Source: Triplophysa rosa
Taxonomy: Eukaryota > Chordata > Actinopteri > Cypriniformes > Nemacheilidae
NCBI RefSeq assembly: GCF_024868665.1
Contig: NC_079902.1
Span: 20,409,201 to 20,473,200 of the forward strand
DNA length: 64,000 bases
Direction of reading: 5' to 3'
Positions 20,510 to 32,999 of the stretch are shown in pieces; within the stretch, counting starts at the first letter, position 1, and the number at the start of each line of letters is the position of its first letter. The position numbers were made by a program, and so were the translations under genes. The notes beneath the pieces were generated by a model. That model made no database searches, was not told the DNA's origin, and was given only the letters and a program-made list of their open reading frames with translations.

Positions 20510-21480
20510 TCCATTTGACATAGGCGTTCATTACACGTACGTCTCTCTCCACGCGCTCTCTACCGACCTGGGAATTGTAACTCAAACATGGCCTCCCTGT
20601 GCATTTCTCAGGTTAAAATGAAAGCATTTTTTGTGGTTAGTGAACTCAGCCCCAGAATCTTTCTGCACTCTGAATGAGAGACAGCGTACGAGCTGCTGTT
20701 TTGGGGAAGGGGATCAGGTTATTCCAGTGTTTTTGTGTGTCAGCACAGGGCCAACAGTGTTATTGTGCTGCAGGCAGATGCGATGCCCAGCAATGTGAAA
20801 TTTTAAAAAAATGCTAGAAAACCTGCGCATTTCACTTTTTTAGTGTTGAAAAACAGGATTTCTTTTGGTGAATTACACGATCAATGTGCAAACATGGGAT
20901 CAAGAAAGAAACGTGCTTTCTTAAGTATTTCACGTGCTACAAAACCTCTTCTAGCCAATAGATAATGGAGACTGAAATCATAAACAAGATCAAGACAAAT
21001 TAAGAGCTTATTTTTAAGACACACCAGTTTCTCATTCAAAATATTGGATGCAATCTATTGCGAAGGAGGAAAAAGGCTGAAAATGTCAAAACACCAATTT
21101 ATATTCTCTTTCCCACTATTTCTCTGACTTTATTTATCACTCTCAGCATTTAGATGTTTCCAGCCAGATGAATAAAAAAACACACCTCTAATCCTCTTGT
21201 CAATCTCCCAGCTGACGCTTACGGGATTTCTTCCCATGCAGGAATGTCAAACCCCTGTTCACCCAAAGAACCATTGGACACACTAATTTGTCTCCGGCTC
21301 TCCCGATTCAGACCACGTACAGAGAGTAACTCCTCCAAGTCTATTATTGACATATTGCCAATCACACAGACTGACATCAAAGACTCAGGCAGGTTCACTC
21401 AAAAGAAATCAACACTGTTACCCTGGGACGACTGTGCACGGTGGAAACCCTGATGTCTGACCCGTTATCGAAAAGATGCT
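20510..21480. promoter_or_regulatory. Two weak candidate non-coding elements
   Basis: 20510-20720 and 21180-21470 are more complex than the AT-rich flanks. The second contains a 69-codon frame (21244-21453) after a CCCATGCAG that could mimic a splice acceptor, but no domain is seen. Regulatory function is a low-confidence inference. Confidence 0.3.
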
Positions 21481-21829
21481 CTTTGTAACACACCTAGCCG
21501 GTATGAATTCTCAGAGGAGGTGCCGCTGAGCTGTTGTTTTTGTTATTTTACTTTTACTCCGATGTTTTACAGTTCAGTTCAGGAAAGGTGATTAGGTGGT
21601 TAGTTTCTCACAGCAGGATACGTCAGCCTTTTTTAGAAGCCTAATGGTCATTGGTAAGTTATTAGAGTGGCCTTTGAGACAAGTTGCTATCAATATTATT
21701 GCATCCTTTTAGTCAAGTTTCCTTAAATTAGCTTTTTCATTCTATTTATGAAGTTCGCAAACATAGGTTTTTTATCTCGGAAAGATTTACTGCCAAAAAA
21801 GCTTTTTCCCTAAAAAAAGAAAATTCAAT

Positions 21830-22185
21830 GTGGACGTTTTAGCAGCATCTAGTGGTGATGTTGTGGATTGCAACCAACGGCTCACTTCACCGCTCACCCA
21901 TCCCTTTCGAAGCACTACGGTGGCTGACACAGTGCTAAGATGTCATCACGATTTTGTTTCTTTGCAGAAGGAGATAACGTATTAATGAAACGCACTCTAT
22001 AGAGCAGTTTGTGTGTTTAGGGCACTAGAAACAACATGACGAATTCTATTCGGTGCACTTTCTAATGTAATAAAAACATAACGCTTCATAATGTAAAGTC
22101 TTTATACACCTCTGAAGACAAGTTATGTATATTATATTGCATTTCTGTCAATACATCCTGCTAAATATTACACGCACCATTATTA
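21830..22185 (+). mobile_element. Cyprinid interspersed repeat (AGCATCTAGTGG family)
   Basis: The segment starts with TTTTAGCAGCATCTAGTGGTG, continues through GATTGCAACCAACGGCTCAC and CCCATCCCTTTCGAA, and ends with AATGTAATAAAAACATAACGC...TTATATTGCATTTCTGTCAA. I recognise this order of words from a frequent fish repeat. The middle is shortened here compared with what I recall. The first 15 bases, AGCAGCATCTAGTGG, resemble an inverted CTCF core (13 of 15 positions). Confidence 0.7.
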
Positions 22186-22540
22186 ACAAAAACATTTTAC
22201 ATACTTCTGCCATTCAGCCAAGCTAAATGCATTCATAAAAACTTATTTGAAACTTTTAATATGAACTTTTCCTTCATTATTACAGATAGCAAATATAATT
22301 GCTAACTATAATTAGTCACTTCAACACTGACATTAATAATTAAGTCATCTTCAAAACTTATATAAAATGAATGCAGCTTTTTTTCAACGTTGAATCAACA
22401 TTAAATCAATTCCATTTGCCATCAACAGGAGGCCACAAACGCTGCAGCAAGACATTTGTGATGTTGTAAATAACTTCAAATGCACCTTAGTGGGCCATCT
22501 TCAGTCACAACAAGTTTGACAAAAAACAAAGCATGTATTA
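22186..22540. other. AT-rich stretch, nothing recognised
   Basis: Many TAAT/ATTA words but low complexity. No exon or repeat ends are visible. Confidence 0.45.
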
Positions 22541-23160
22541 AAGATGATGAGCCACCTCGCCAGAGTGCGCGGTCTCTAGACCCTTCCAGTCCAGTTCAGC
22601 AGTTTTAATGCACAGATTTAAGGGCTTGCAGTGAGGGACGAAACTTTATGGAAGTTTCAGATCTGGACAGAGACGAACCCAGAGGCGAAGTGGCCTGCAA
22701 TGAGAGGACTGCTGGGGGCCGTTCGGGGCAGTGGGGGCTTCTCCCAGCTGCCCGGGAGATGTAAATGAGACAGAATGCGGAGTTAAAGCAAGGCATCCCT
22801 TCTCTGCTCTGTCCACCACACCAGGGCAGAGAGATAGATGCAGTGTCAGCTGTTTGCGGATTCACCCTCATGATCAGAGCGAATGCTTTTGAGCCCAGGG
22901 GTCTGCACTGAGAGAGAGTTAGTGTGATATACGAGCGCGACGAGATGTCCGAGGCCGACCCCCCGATCGCCACTGCAGGCGCGTGGAGAGGTGATGGTTG
23001 TTTGTTAAAGCTTTCTTGGCATCCCACACTCACCAGCAAAACATCTCCCGTGGGTTCTCTCTCTCTGCTGCGTTTCTGCAGTTCTGCTGGCTGGATGTTT
23101 AACTCGCCCCGTGGGTCAGATGGTGCAGTTCAGGTTGATAGCAACTTGATGGACCTGTGA
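22541..23160. promoter_or_regulatory. Candidate non-coding element (GC-balanced, long open frame)
   Basis: A complex block with raised GC. A 144-codon minus frame (22605-23039) and a 78-codon plus frame (22924-23160) overlap. Neither has a domain, a signal sequence or a splice context that I recognise. The minus product is Ser/Pro/Cys-rich without pattern. An unrecognised exon is possible, but conserved non-coding DNA is more likely. Confidence 0.35.
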
Positions 23161-23460
23161 TGAAATATGGAAATAAAAGATCTGTTTTAAATCCTGGTGA
23201 AATAACTTGACTACATAGGCAGCAACTCTCTAAAGAAGCATTCATGAAATCTGACAGGTGACTGATTTGAAGCGTTCTACATGGGAAACAGCTTCCACCG
23301 AAAGTAAATAGGAGACTAGATTGGACAGATTGAGTTTGATGTCAGCATGTTGACAAGCTTACGATGCGATTTTTTATAATAAGCCCAAAAATACATATAA
23401 TACAAGTAATGGCTAAAATAAACTAGTTCTGATCAGATTTTCTTTAAAAATATTTACTGA

Positions 23461-23758
23461 TTTGGTAACACTTACACAATACAAACTACAATATAGTTTT
23501 TCAGCAATATCATTTTTGTAAATGTTAGCTAATGTCAATACAATTGTTTATTATAATTTAGGTTGCGCATAGTCTTAACACTAACAAATATTTACTTTAT
23601 TAATGTAATATTTATTAAATGCTGAAAATAACATTAACTAAGATTAATAAATGCTGTAGAAAGCTAATATATTAAATCATGTTAACAAAGAAAACCTTCG
23701 AGGGTTTCTAGCTAATCTATTAAATAATGTTAACGAATAAAAGATTCTAGTATTACCA
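23461..23758. mobile_element. Palindromic dispersed repeat (TTGGTAACAC family), copy 1
   Basis: Begins TTTGGTAACACTTACA and ends in TATTACCA. The interior has CATTAACTAAGATTAATAAATG and an internal duplication of about 47 bp starting GCTAAT(A/C)TATTAAAT (near 23664 and 23711). It is the same family as 35282-35541. I know it as a common cyprinid element of AT-rich palindromic type. No coding capacity. Confidence 0.65.
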
Positions 23759-24560
23759 TATTTTTCTGTATTGAATAAAGACATTTTTCTAAAATCTAAT
23801 TTTCCCCTATCTTGGATGGTTATTCTCATATCTTTAAGTTTTTGTTTTATACACATACGCAAAAAAGAAAAATGTAAATAGCATCTAAACCTCAGAAACT
23901 TTGTTAACTATGACGCCTTAAAACGGACCAAAGCTAAGTTAGTAAAACAGACAGGATCCTCCTACCACACAGAGGAATTTTAAGTGTCTTTAAAGCCTTC
24001 GGACAGGCAAATAAATCCTTCAATTTCCTCAGCAAACACAACACTTTGCAATACTGTAAAACACTAAAGTGTGACATTAAGGAGCCTGTTTACAATAGCT
24101 TACAGAACTAAGAAGAAACCTGCCACAGCATATCATTTAGTTGGCGTGATGGGAGATTTGATCTATGTAATGCTGTAAATACTGACTAGATTTTGACAAG
24201 CCCCCCACATAGAAAAATAAGGGAGGATGTGCACATCTGGTTCTGTGGTGACCAAGGTCTCTCTTTCTCTCTCTCCTACACACGCACCTAACACTCCGTG
24301 TGACAGAGTCGGAGGTACAGGAGTAAGTTTCACATGGTGTTAAAACGCCCCCATAACACTTGAACCAATACAGGTAATTACACAAAAAAATGGGAAACAG
24401 ATTAGACAAACATGAACAGTTTGTGGGACTATGCAAATGTGAGGTTTGTTTGAATTCTGGTGTAGAGTTAGTAGCCTACTTAATTAATTTCCTCTTCAAC
24501 TAAATCCTTAACTTGAAGAGTTTGCACACACACACAAACACACACACACACACAGATCTT
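23759..24560. other. Unassigned, with short CT and CA tracts
   Basis: CT-rich patch near 24258-24275 and a CA run at about 24526-24555. The 99-codon minus frame (24137-24436) contains an RRERKRD stretch created by the CT tract. No gene supported. Confidence 0.5.
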
Positions 24561-25030
24561 AGGATTGGTGGTGGAACAATTAGCAACACATTTCCATGGA
24601 CAGAATATTTACAAGGACTGCCAATTCCCAGTTCCGTTTTACATTCAGCATCTTTCCCTCCTCAAGGTAACACGGTGCGTTAAAAACGAGGAAACAATGA
24701 TCAAGTGCCCATTGGGTCAGAACCAGATTGAGATGGTGCAGTTCTCCCAAAACCCCTATTAAAATGTCAAGCCGCCGAAAAGAGAGAGCTTGTATCCCTC
24801 CCTCTTAAACCACAGAGGAGAAATTAAGTGCGGCCTCTTTGCGAGCCATAAATTACAGGTTTTAAACAACAGGGAGTCAAGGAAACTCTCCATCACTGTT
24901 GTAATTGCTCCGTGAGTGCTGCGCTCTTGTAAAGAAATTAACCTCGCTTTTGCAGCGGTGCACGGGAGACGACAAAAGAAAACAAGAGAGAGAGAGAGAA
25001 GAGGAAATGTCTTAACTTGAATGCCTCGAC
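24561..25030. promoter_or_regulatory. Candidate conserved non-coding element
   Basis: Complex sequence, strongest at 24770-25010, with GAAATTAAGTGCGGCC, CATAAATTACAGG, TGTAATTGCTCC and GAAATTAACCTCGC. These have TAAT/TTAAG cores typical of homeodomain-bound enhancers. The 92-codon minus frame across it crosses a GA tract and has no domain. Confidence 0.5.
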
Positions 25031-26440
25031 CTCCCAATCTAAACTGTTTGAAACCACTTCATACATAAATATAAAGTGTCCCTTCCTCAGCGATCCAAGA
25101 TACCCATACATTAAACTTTAAGTATGTTTCAGAACGAGTCAAACCTCAAGGTGCCTATGTGCTTATTTTTTCTCAAAGAGTTTATTTCCACCTGCACAGA
25201 GTACAGGATTGTAAATATAAAGGCATAGATGCAATTTCATGGCTTCTTTTAGTTCAAGCAGACCAAAGATACAGCAAAACTAAGTGTCAATCAATGTGCT
25301 TAGTTATTTAAATATACGGGAATAAAAATAATTACAATAAAAAATCAATAAATCATTTAAATATGTACACAAACATTTAATTAAGGATAAATTGACAGAA
25401 AACAAGTTAAAAGTTCTTCGAAATATAACTACATATTTCGACTGGACTAGACAAAAATACTGATGAAGATTTCTTTCTCACATCACTAGAGATCAGACAA
25501 AATATCTGTTGGTCACATCTTTCAAGGGCAAAACTGGATGTGGAGGAGTAGAATGGTGAATGCAAACATTTTAAATATGTTTTTGCCATCAAGATTTTAG
25601 CACAAATGTGATTTTGCAATAACACCAAATCTCTTTTTAAGTCTGAATTAAACTGCATAAAAATATAGCCTACCTAAAAATCAAATGTTCTCATAACAAG
25701 TTTTTAATCCTAGAGTTCAGAGATCAGTCTTAAAAATGGACCGAGGCAGAGTCAGTAAATTCACCATCAAAAGTATATTTTGAGTATTATTTGTACAAAC
25801 GTTCTCTTCTTTTCGTCTTCTGCAAGAGAGAGCAACGATCCCACCAGCATGAACTATGACAGCTGCGCTGTAAGATCTACTGTATTAACACATAAATATT
25901 CAAATGTCTTGTGCTCTCTGCTGGGTCTCTGTAGGGTTACGCCGGGCTCTGTTGTAAGAATTTCTGATACCACAGGGACAAATCAGCTTTATCACACCAC
26001 CAAAGTCAAGCGAAACACTGACCCAAACACACGCTCACACACCATCAAGCACTTTCTCTGTGTCTCTCACTCACACATGCTCACAAATTATGCAGGAGCA
26101 CCATGAGATATAGAGAGAGACCTGTGAAAAAGTGAGAGGGGTCCACTAATACAAGCTCTGAGGGACTCTAGCCTGTCTACTGTAGGTACCATTAAGAGAA
26201 ATAGCATGTCTGGGAGAGGGAAAAAGAGACATGGAGAGAAATCAAAGCTACCCATGTGAAGACAACATTAAAAGGGAATGGTTTTCCTGATAATGTGAAA
26301 TTCCAAATGCTTTTGTTACAAAGAGATACACAAATATATATTTTCACATTTTTATGAGTCATAATTATCAATATTATACTTGTCATAATTTGGAAAGTAA
26401 CCATGTTCAAACAAACAAGTTTACGCATTCATTTAAATCT
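25031..26440. other. AT-rich stretch without recognised features
   Basis: No transposon ends or exons found. The frame at 25780-26106 (108 codons, plus) is Ser/Thr/His-rich, has no domain and looks like chance. Confidence 0.45.
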
Positions 26441-26441
26441 G

Positions 26442-26849
26442 CACTGTAAAACTTTGCTGTAGTTTTGCAGCAGGTTCGCCAGTAACTTACTGTAGATTTA
26501 ATTACTACTTTCATATTCGTATTGTTTTCAATTACTTGAATCAAAATTAAAACACTTTGACTTTTGAGATTCAAAAATCGATGAGCTAGAAGAGACATTA
26601 GCATTAGCACAGCAACGCTGCAAAAATGACATTCTTCCTAAGCGTTTGTGTCTTGTTTTCTAGTAAAAACATCTTCTTACATTTCGATACATTTACAGAA
26701 CAAGAAAAGTGACCTAAGATATTTAGTCTTGTTTTATGAAAGAAAGATATATAAACTAGGTAGGTGTAGGCTTAAAACTAAATTGTAAATTAAATCTACA
26801 GCAAGTTACTGGCAAACCTGCTGCGAAATTGCAGCAAAGATTTACAGTG
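26442..26849. mobile_element. MITE with ~60-bp inverted repeats (CACTGTAAA ends)
   Basis: The left end CACTGTAAAACTTTGCTGTAG... continues as CAGCAGGTTCGCCAGTAACTT. The right end is its mirror, AAGTTACTGGCAAACCTGCTG...CTTTGCTG-type words, ending TTTACAGTG. The interior (about 26630-26760) resembles another cyprinid repeat with TGTCTTGTTTTCTAGTAAAAAC. No transposase. The target duplication is not clear. Confidence 0.85.
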
Positions 26850-27060
26850 TGCTTTTTGTATTACTGTAATTGTATTTCTTTACAAACTAAATGTCTTTTT
26901 TGTATGCGTTCTATTTTTTCCAAATTAAATGACACTTTATTTAATACGATGACATTCATAATATTTAAGTGTGGCTCATAGGTCCAAATGCTTTTAAGGG
27001 GTTGCATATTATTGATAAGGATGCAAGAATAACCTACTGTAGGAGGGATTGCATGTTTAT
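26850..27060. other. AT-rich spacer
   Basis: Nothing recognised. Confidence 0.4.
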
Positions 27061-27760
27061 CGCTAAATAAAGATCTTACAAGTCACATAGCTTAGTATGT
27101 GTGGCACAGTTGTTGCTGGGAAAAAGACGTGGCAAAACGTTTCCTTTTCAATAACGAGAATAATTAGCAGCTCTTTAAAAGAGCGAGACCAACAAATAAA
27201 CAAATAGCGTTTGATTGACAGTGGACACACGGTTGTTAGGCCTATTTCTTTCCTTCTGTATGGATATTGTTGCTTTTGTTCGTAGACACGGAAAAACATA
27301 CTGAACTGTGAACAGTCCTCTTCATGTGGTGAAGGGTGAGAATCCTGCTTCAGCAGATTAATGATGATGAACTCCGTGCAGACACGTGTTACAGCGCGAG
27401 AGAAAAACAATTACCATCACACGGCTTCTCGCGGGATACAAACATACACTTTCTCCTCAGCTAGCGCACAACATTTTTACCCAATAAAACAATGCATTTC
27501 TCAACTGCAAGAATGTGATTGTTTACAAGGCCAATTGTTCATTTCAGGCATGATTTTGTTTATTTTGCTCACAAATGTAACAGAAGAATTAATGATGTTT
27601 TGTGGGTGGTTGTAGCTTACCTTCCCATATCTGCTGTTTCTTCTGTTCGTTGTCCAAAACTACTGTAGATCACGTGACCAACGGACTTTGAGTAGGCTGG
27701 ATTTTCACGCATTGAACAAGGATGGCAGGAAGTAAAGACAGTAATGAAAAACGATTAAAT
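27061..27760. promoter_or_regulatory. Weak candidate regulatory block
   Basis: More complex than its flanks, with a perfect E-box CACGTG in GATCACGTGACC near 27669-27680. A 115-codon minus frame (27063-27410) and an 84-codon plus frame (27361-27615) overlap its parts. Neither resembles a known protein. Confidence 0.3.
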
Positions 27761-28975
27761 ATTACATTTTCATAGTTTAAAGTTGTGCTTTTATCACTAT
27801 TTGTTAAAATACATGAAATGAATACACAATAAAACCAAAACCAAAAATAAAGCTTTTTATGAACAAAGCACGTTTAGTCCACCGGATGTTCTCTGCAACC
27901 TCAGTTTATGCCAGCATGGCATAAAACTCATCAAATAAACACACAGCAACATAAATGTCTTCACACTGATATAGAAATAATAATTACGCATATTCTTGTA
28001 TTTTCATTTTTGAGAACACAATTTCTCTGAGCCAATGCGAGCACTGCAGATTTTCTTTGTTATTATTAAATCATTAAAATTATTTCTGCTGCTGTTCTGT
28101 AGGGGATTTACAGTAAAAGACCCGTAGACCAGTTATGAATGAATGAAGACAAGTCAGGATTGTAATTAATAGAAGAAAATTTACTGAAAAAAAATAGTTT
28201 GTAGTTTTGCCAGCAGAAGTCAGCTTCAGCACTCTCAAGGAGTTCCACAGGCCGACCTGCCTTACATCCAAAATGCAGTAGTATTTAAGCTAACAGAGTC
28301 AACTAACTACTTAAATCAAGCTCACATGATTGGTTATCATTATCAATAGATAAACAAGAACACAAAGCTCTCAAACACTTCTGGAGTCATGAGACAGGAC
28401 ATATAGTCCTATAGATTATCAAAGATGACAGGCACGTACTATAATACAAATGAAAACATGACGTTACGTCTGTCTCGTGATTTTCCACTCTTTCTCACTT
28501 TCCTGAAACAAAACAATCACACATACACAAACTGCTCAAGGGTAGAGTGTGTGTTAACAGAAGATGTTTTCAAACATGGTGATAAGAAGTCCCTTTTCAC
28601 AGTCACACTGACCTAGCAGGAAGAGAGAGCCTAAGCATTCATTAGAGACTTAAACCATGAATTATTCTCTACTTTCTGTATCAGAAAAGGTTGGTGTTAA
28701 TCATGCTTAAATCATCAGTTTAAAATAAGATCATGCTGAATAATGATTGATTAAGAAATGTAAATACCACATAAAAGTATTTACGTATATTTGAAGTAAG
28801 GTGAAGCCACGGCACCGGTCCCTTCAGTTCCGACATTTTGTGCTACCATCAGATTGTGCTACTCTTTCATGAAAGTTAGGTTTTTGGTCTGGGTTGTAGA
28901 TGGGGTCAGTGTCATCTTTTAAGGAAAAATAAAAAAAAACACCACCACCAATTGTGAATCATGTAACCATTTAAT
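27761..28975. other. Unassigned AT-rich sequence
   Basis: 28080-28400 has a moderately structured look and could be an old repeat, but I could not find its ends. No exon or motif cluster is supported. Confidence 0.4.
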
Positions 28976-29050
28976 AAACCAATAAAAATCCTCTGGAGGT
29001 GGTTTGTACAGCCCATTTGCAGCTGGCTCTGGCCGTTTATACTTAACTCT

Positions 29051-29640
29051 GTTATCAGAAAAATTCTCAGCTGTCAGATAGCGTTCCCCCTCATATATCT
29101 GTCAGAATTTAGTCTTGATGCGCTTCCTGTTCAAGCAGGCCCACCCAATAGGCCAACTGGTGTAGTGGTTAGTTCTTTGGGTTTGTTTTGGGTAGGTCAT
29201 TGGTGTAAGGCCTGCGTCCCTTTTATATTTTCTCATTGAACACAATGGAACCTTATCTGACGGCAGAATTTTAGTTGTCAGAATACGTTGTCCTGCTTTG
29301 ATTGAATAATTTAGTGATAGAAGCCTCAAACTCTGAGAACCTACTTCTTGTTGTTTTAAAAGTAAGCAATGTAAATGTGAGAGAAGTTTGAACTTTCTAT
29401 CCCATGTAACACATGGGGGAACGGTATCTGACAGTAAAATTCTCAACTGTCAGATAGCGTTCCCCTGCTATAGCTGGCCAAATTTAGCTTTGATGGGCTT
29501 TATGTTCAAGCAGGCCCATCCAATATGCCAACTGGTGTAGTGGTTAGTGCTTTGGGTCTGTGATGGGTAGGTTGTTGGTTTGCCTTCATTTTTTTCTCAT
29601 TAACCACAGTGGAACTTTATCTGACTGCAACATTTTTAGT
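29051..29640. mobile_element. Tandem chain of inverted-repeat units with tRNA-like cores
   Basis: Four dyad junctions (29051-29089, 29247-29293, 29415-29465, 29611-29640) share CTGTCAGATAGCGTTCCCC and its mirror GGGGAACGGTATCTGACAG. They bound three units in the order A-B-A. Both A units (29071-29263 and 29448-29627) carry CAAGCAGGCCCA(C/T)CCAATA and then CAACTGGTGTAGTGGTTAG, an A-box-like SINE/tRNA sequence. The B unit (about 29264-29447) lacks it. The same ends on every unit suggest repeated self-insertion or template switching of one element. Confidence 0.65.
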
Positions 29641-29919
29641 GGTGCAGTGGTTATACTGTTAAATAAAAGTACTAAACAATGACTTGGAATGAATGCTTTC
29701 TGCTTCATACTGTCTAAAAATGCTTAAGATGCTTAAAGGCAGCAATGCTAATATATTGCACTTACAGGTACTGAGTGACTATTATCCTACAGTAAAGAAT
29801 AAACCTAAAATTTGATGACAATTCTCAAATTGCTTCTAATCACACAAGTCTATGAAGACAATCTTCCCAAAAAGGGATTGACTTTCCCAGACATTGTGAT
29901 GTTTTGAAAGATGTCAATT
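29641..29919. other. Unassigned spacer
   Basis: Mixed AT-rich DNA. No feature supported. Confidence 0.4.
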
Positions 29920-30760
29920 GAAACCGGAGATCTGCTATTAAATGTCTCCAGTGGTTCGACTGCTTTCCCTAAGAGATGAAGAAACCTCAGCGTGGACTCT
30001 GACATCAGTGAGGACGGGACGGGATGATGTCAGCACAACACACAGCTGAGCTCACAGAGAGGTGAAAGAGTCTCTCACACACACGCACACACATAAATAT
30101 AAAGCCTATTGGCCTCCTGCATTGCTGTGCGCGTTGCATGTACGAAAAGCAAGGAGGCCCTGTGATTCATTACTACAACTTCAGATCTAATGTCTGTTCT
30201 CTCTGTGCCGTGTTTTATTTGATGCACATGTGCCATATCCAGCATGGGTCTGCGCTGGTCACAGCAGGGCTCGCGGACTATAGCGTGTGTGTAGGTGTGT
30301 GTGCGTGTGTGTAAAGGTTACAGTGCAAGTCCTGCGCTCTCTCAGATGCACGGCCCTGTATCGCACACAGAGCATCGCTAAATGTCAGATTGTCCATATG
30401 GCCCCCTGGCCAGCAGATGCCACTTTATAAACCGGCCAATCACGTCGTGGCACGGGCAGGGTCTCCGGGGCCTCCGTCGTCACGGTAGCAAGCCAGTTAC
30501 ACCCACACACACATGCCATCCTCCAGCAAGCCCTCACTACAGGGCCTAACACTGGACACCTGCTCAGGAGAACTGGAGATGGAGAGAGAACGAGAGTGAG
30601 GGAGGTGGGGGTTCAGAGCACATCTGCTCCTGTGGGCACCTCAGACTCGCAGCCTGCAGTCCTGTACAGCTCTGATTAATGAGGCAGAGCTAAGGTGAGG
30701 GGCCCCAAACAACAGGGGCATCACGGCTGTATCGCAGGACACGCGCACACACACGTTCAG
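29920..30760. promoter_or_regulatory. Candidate conserved non-coding block
   Basis: Complex, GC-balanced DNA from 29960 to 30720, interrupted by CA-rich patches near 30078-30094 and 30289-30312. It contains CGTTGCATGTAC (30132-30143), a word also found at 47641. At 30410-30424, CCAGCAGATGCCACT fits a CTCF core at 14 of 15 positions. No coding frame of note. Confidence 0.45.
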
Positions 30761-31158
30761 CACATCCACTGTGTGATGACAACAGAACTGTGTTTTTCAT
30801 AATCCTGCTTTAATCGACATAGAAAAAGAAATGTAGATTCTTGATTGTTTGCTTTATTTGTATTCTGATTTCAACTTTTCTGATCAATTAAATGAACGTT
30901 TGCTCTAAAATTATTTTTTAACTTTTTCAAAAATGTTCTTGCTTTCATTAGGAATGATTCATATGTGCAGGTTAGACAAAGGTTTGTCCTCGTAATCTTT
31001 AATCAAAATATATCCGAAACATCTTTCTGCTGACATCATAAGCCCTGTATTTTTCCACCCCTCCCCTCAAACCAGCTGTCAAATACACACTGCTTTTCAC
31101 AATCTAATCAATTCCCAATGGACAAAATTCCAGCCCTACATTTCCTCATTGAATATCC
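30761..31158. other. AT-rich spacer
   Basis: Nothing recognised. Confidence 0.4.
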
Positions 31159-31263
31159 TCTGTCTGTCTATCTATCTATCTGTCTGTCTGTCTATCTGTC
31201 TATCTATCTATCTGTCTATCTATCTATCTATCTATCTGTCTGTCTGTCTGTCTGTCTGTCTGT
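31159..31263. repeat. (TCTG/TCTA)n microsatellite
   Basis: About 26 tetranucleotide units alternating TCTG and TCTA blocks. The Ser-Val-Tyr-Leu repeat in the 70-codon frame across it is an artefact. Confidence 0.95.
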
Positions 31264-32279
31264 TTTTATAATTCACTGTAATGAAATGAAACCCATTCAC
31301 TTTGCACACACACACACTCTTGATGTTTAGTCTAAAAGTCACAAATCAAAAATAGTTACATACAGCAAAAATGTTTTATTTAACTGTTAATTTGTCTTTG
31401 TGTCTATGTGTGTCTTCGTGTCAGGGGAAGTGGCCCTGCATTAACCTCTTAGCAAGGGTTCACAGGTCAGCAGGAGGAGATTGAAGAACATTTCCACCTC
31501 CAGGCTGTGCAGGGGAACGTTTAGTGCGCACGCTGGGCCGTTACATTGAAATGCGTCTGTGGGAAGAGGTCAGCTGGTCAGAACTATCAGAACAAGCAGT
31601 TCAGGCAATGTAAGCTTAAAATATAATCAACTCTCGTTCCATTATTGTAACAGCATCAGATTTCACGAAATATCAAATGGCTCTCTCTTTTTTAAACAAC
31701 CTAGTCATTCATCAATGCCCGTTTCAGTTTATCCACAATAAAATATGGATGAATAGAAAAACGGGCTGTGTTTTCGCTGACTGACCGACAGTCTGAGAGA
31801 AGTTACAGAGTTTCTGAATGCAGTTTAACTTGACATGTTTGAAATGATAGAAGGATTATGCACTATTATTAATACATTATTGTTAATATTTCTTTTTATG
31901 CTTGAGCATATATTTAATGCATTTACTGTATGTTTACAGTATGTAACAGAAAACATTATATTTTGTATTATGTGATTAAATGGTAAAACTTTTTATGAAA
32001 ACTGATTTAGAAAAGTGTGTATATACATTTATGAAAATTACTATATGAAGAGTTCATTTGCAGAAACAGATGAACATTTTCAATAATTGAATACATTTCT
32101 TTTTGTGCATTCCAAGTAATATCAGTCAAACTGCAATTGGGTTATTTTGATGTTTTAAGTAATAAAAAAGTACAGCTAACTAATACAATAAAACACATGA
32201 TTTTAGATTTTTTTAAACATAGTTGTTGCATCCAGTATACTCTTTCTTACATAAGACTTCTGAGTTACCTCTAACACTT
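31264..32279. other. AT-rich stretch without recognised features
   Basis: 31420-31600 is somewhat more complex; the rest is AT-rich. No exon or mobile-element ends found. Confidence 0.45.
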
Positions 32280-32760
32280 TTTCTAACCAAGCACAACAGA
32301 GATGGTCCCTCAGGGACCCCCGCCTCCAGGGCCCCCGCCACACACAGCATCTTATATGTAAATTAATACCTTTTTCTAAAAAGGCTCTGCTTTCTTTTTC
32401 TTAAGTAAAAGATTGTTCTCTTTTGATCCGCTATTGCTGGATTATTCATTCCTTGTAATTGCCTGCCAGGGTAACAGATATTTGCCCATATCACAGGAGA
32501 CTCTGTGTACGGGGGCAAATCCACAGCAGTGGGACAGGGAGAAACGGCCCTTCATGAGAAATTAAACGACAATAAAGTGAGAGTTATTAGAAAGACAAAA
32601 GATCTGAAGATGTTTTAAGTTTCTACGTCCCGACGAAAAATCCCCTGCCTTCGCATGTCCCTGGACCCCCTTTACAGAAGTGAAACTCAAAACTAATTAA
32701 AATTTAATGAAACATTTTTGACTGTGTGATGGCAAATTGAGTTGCGTTACAGGGCTGTGA
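32280..32760. promoter_or_regulatory. Strong candidate conserved non-coding element
   Basis: Sharp change from AT-rich flanks to complex sequence. It contains a short GGTCCCTCAGGGACC palindrome (32303-32317), GTAAATTAATACC, GGATTATTCATTCC, TTGTAATTGCCTGCCAGG and AAATTAAACGACAATAAAG. No repeats and no open frames of note. It is typical of deeply conserved vertebrate enhancers in character, though conservation was not tested. Confidence 0.55.
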
Positions 32761-32999
32761 AATCTGAAAAGTTCAGAACACACACACAAAGTATGAACTG
32801 TTTTTGGCCACTTCAACAAGGCTGAAAATATATGTTAATGGTGTTTAAATGTGCCCGTTTAAATGAAATGTGATGTATGTGGCTTAGATCAGCGATAAAA
32901 TATCATTTTGGATTGCTGAAACAGACCTGCTTTGCATAGTTACTACATGCTAACACTTCTTCATCAAAACACATGATATATTATTCACACTTTGCTTTA
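32761..32999. other. Spacer between candidate elements
   Basis: Mixed sequence; nothing recognised. Confidence 0.4.

Noticed and set aside
31118..31330. 70-codon frame with a regular Ser-Val-Tyr-Leu repeat
   Set aside because: It is a translation of the TCTG/TCTA microsatellite.
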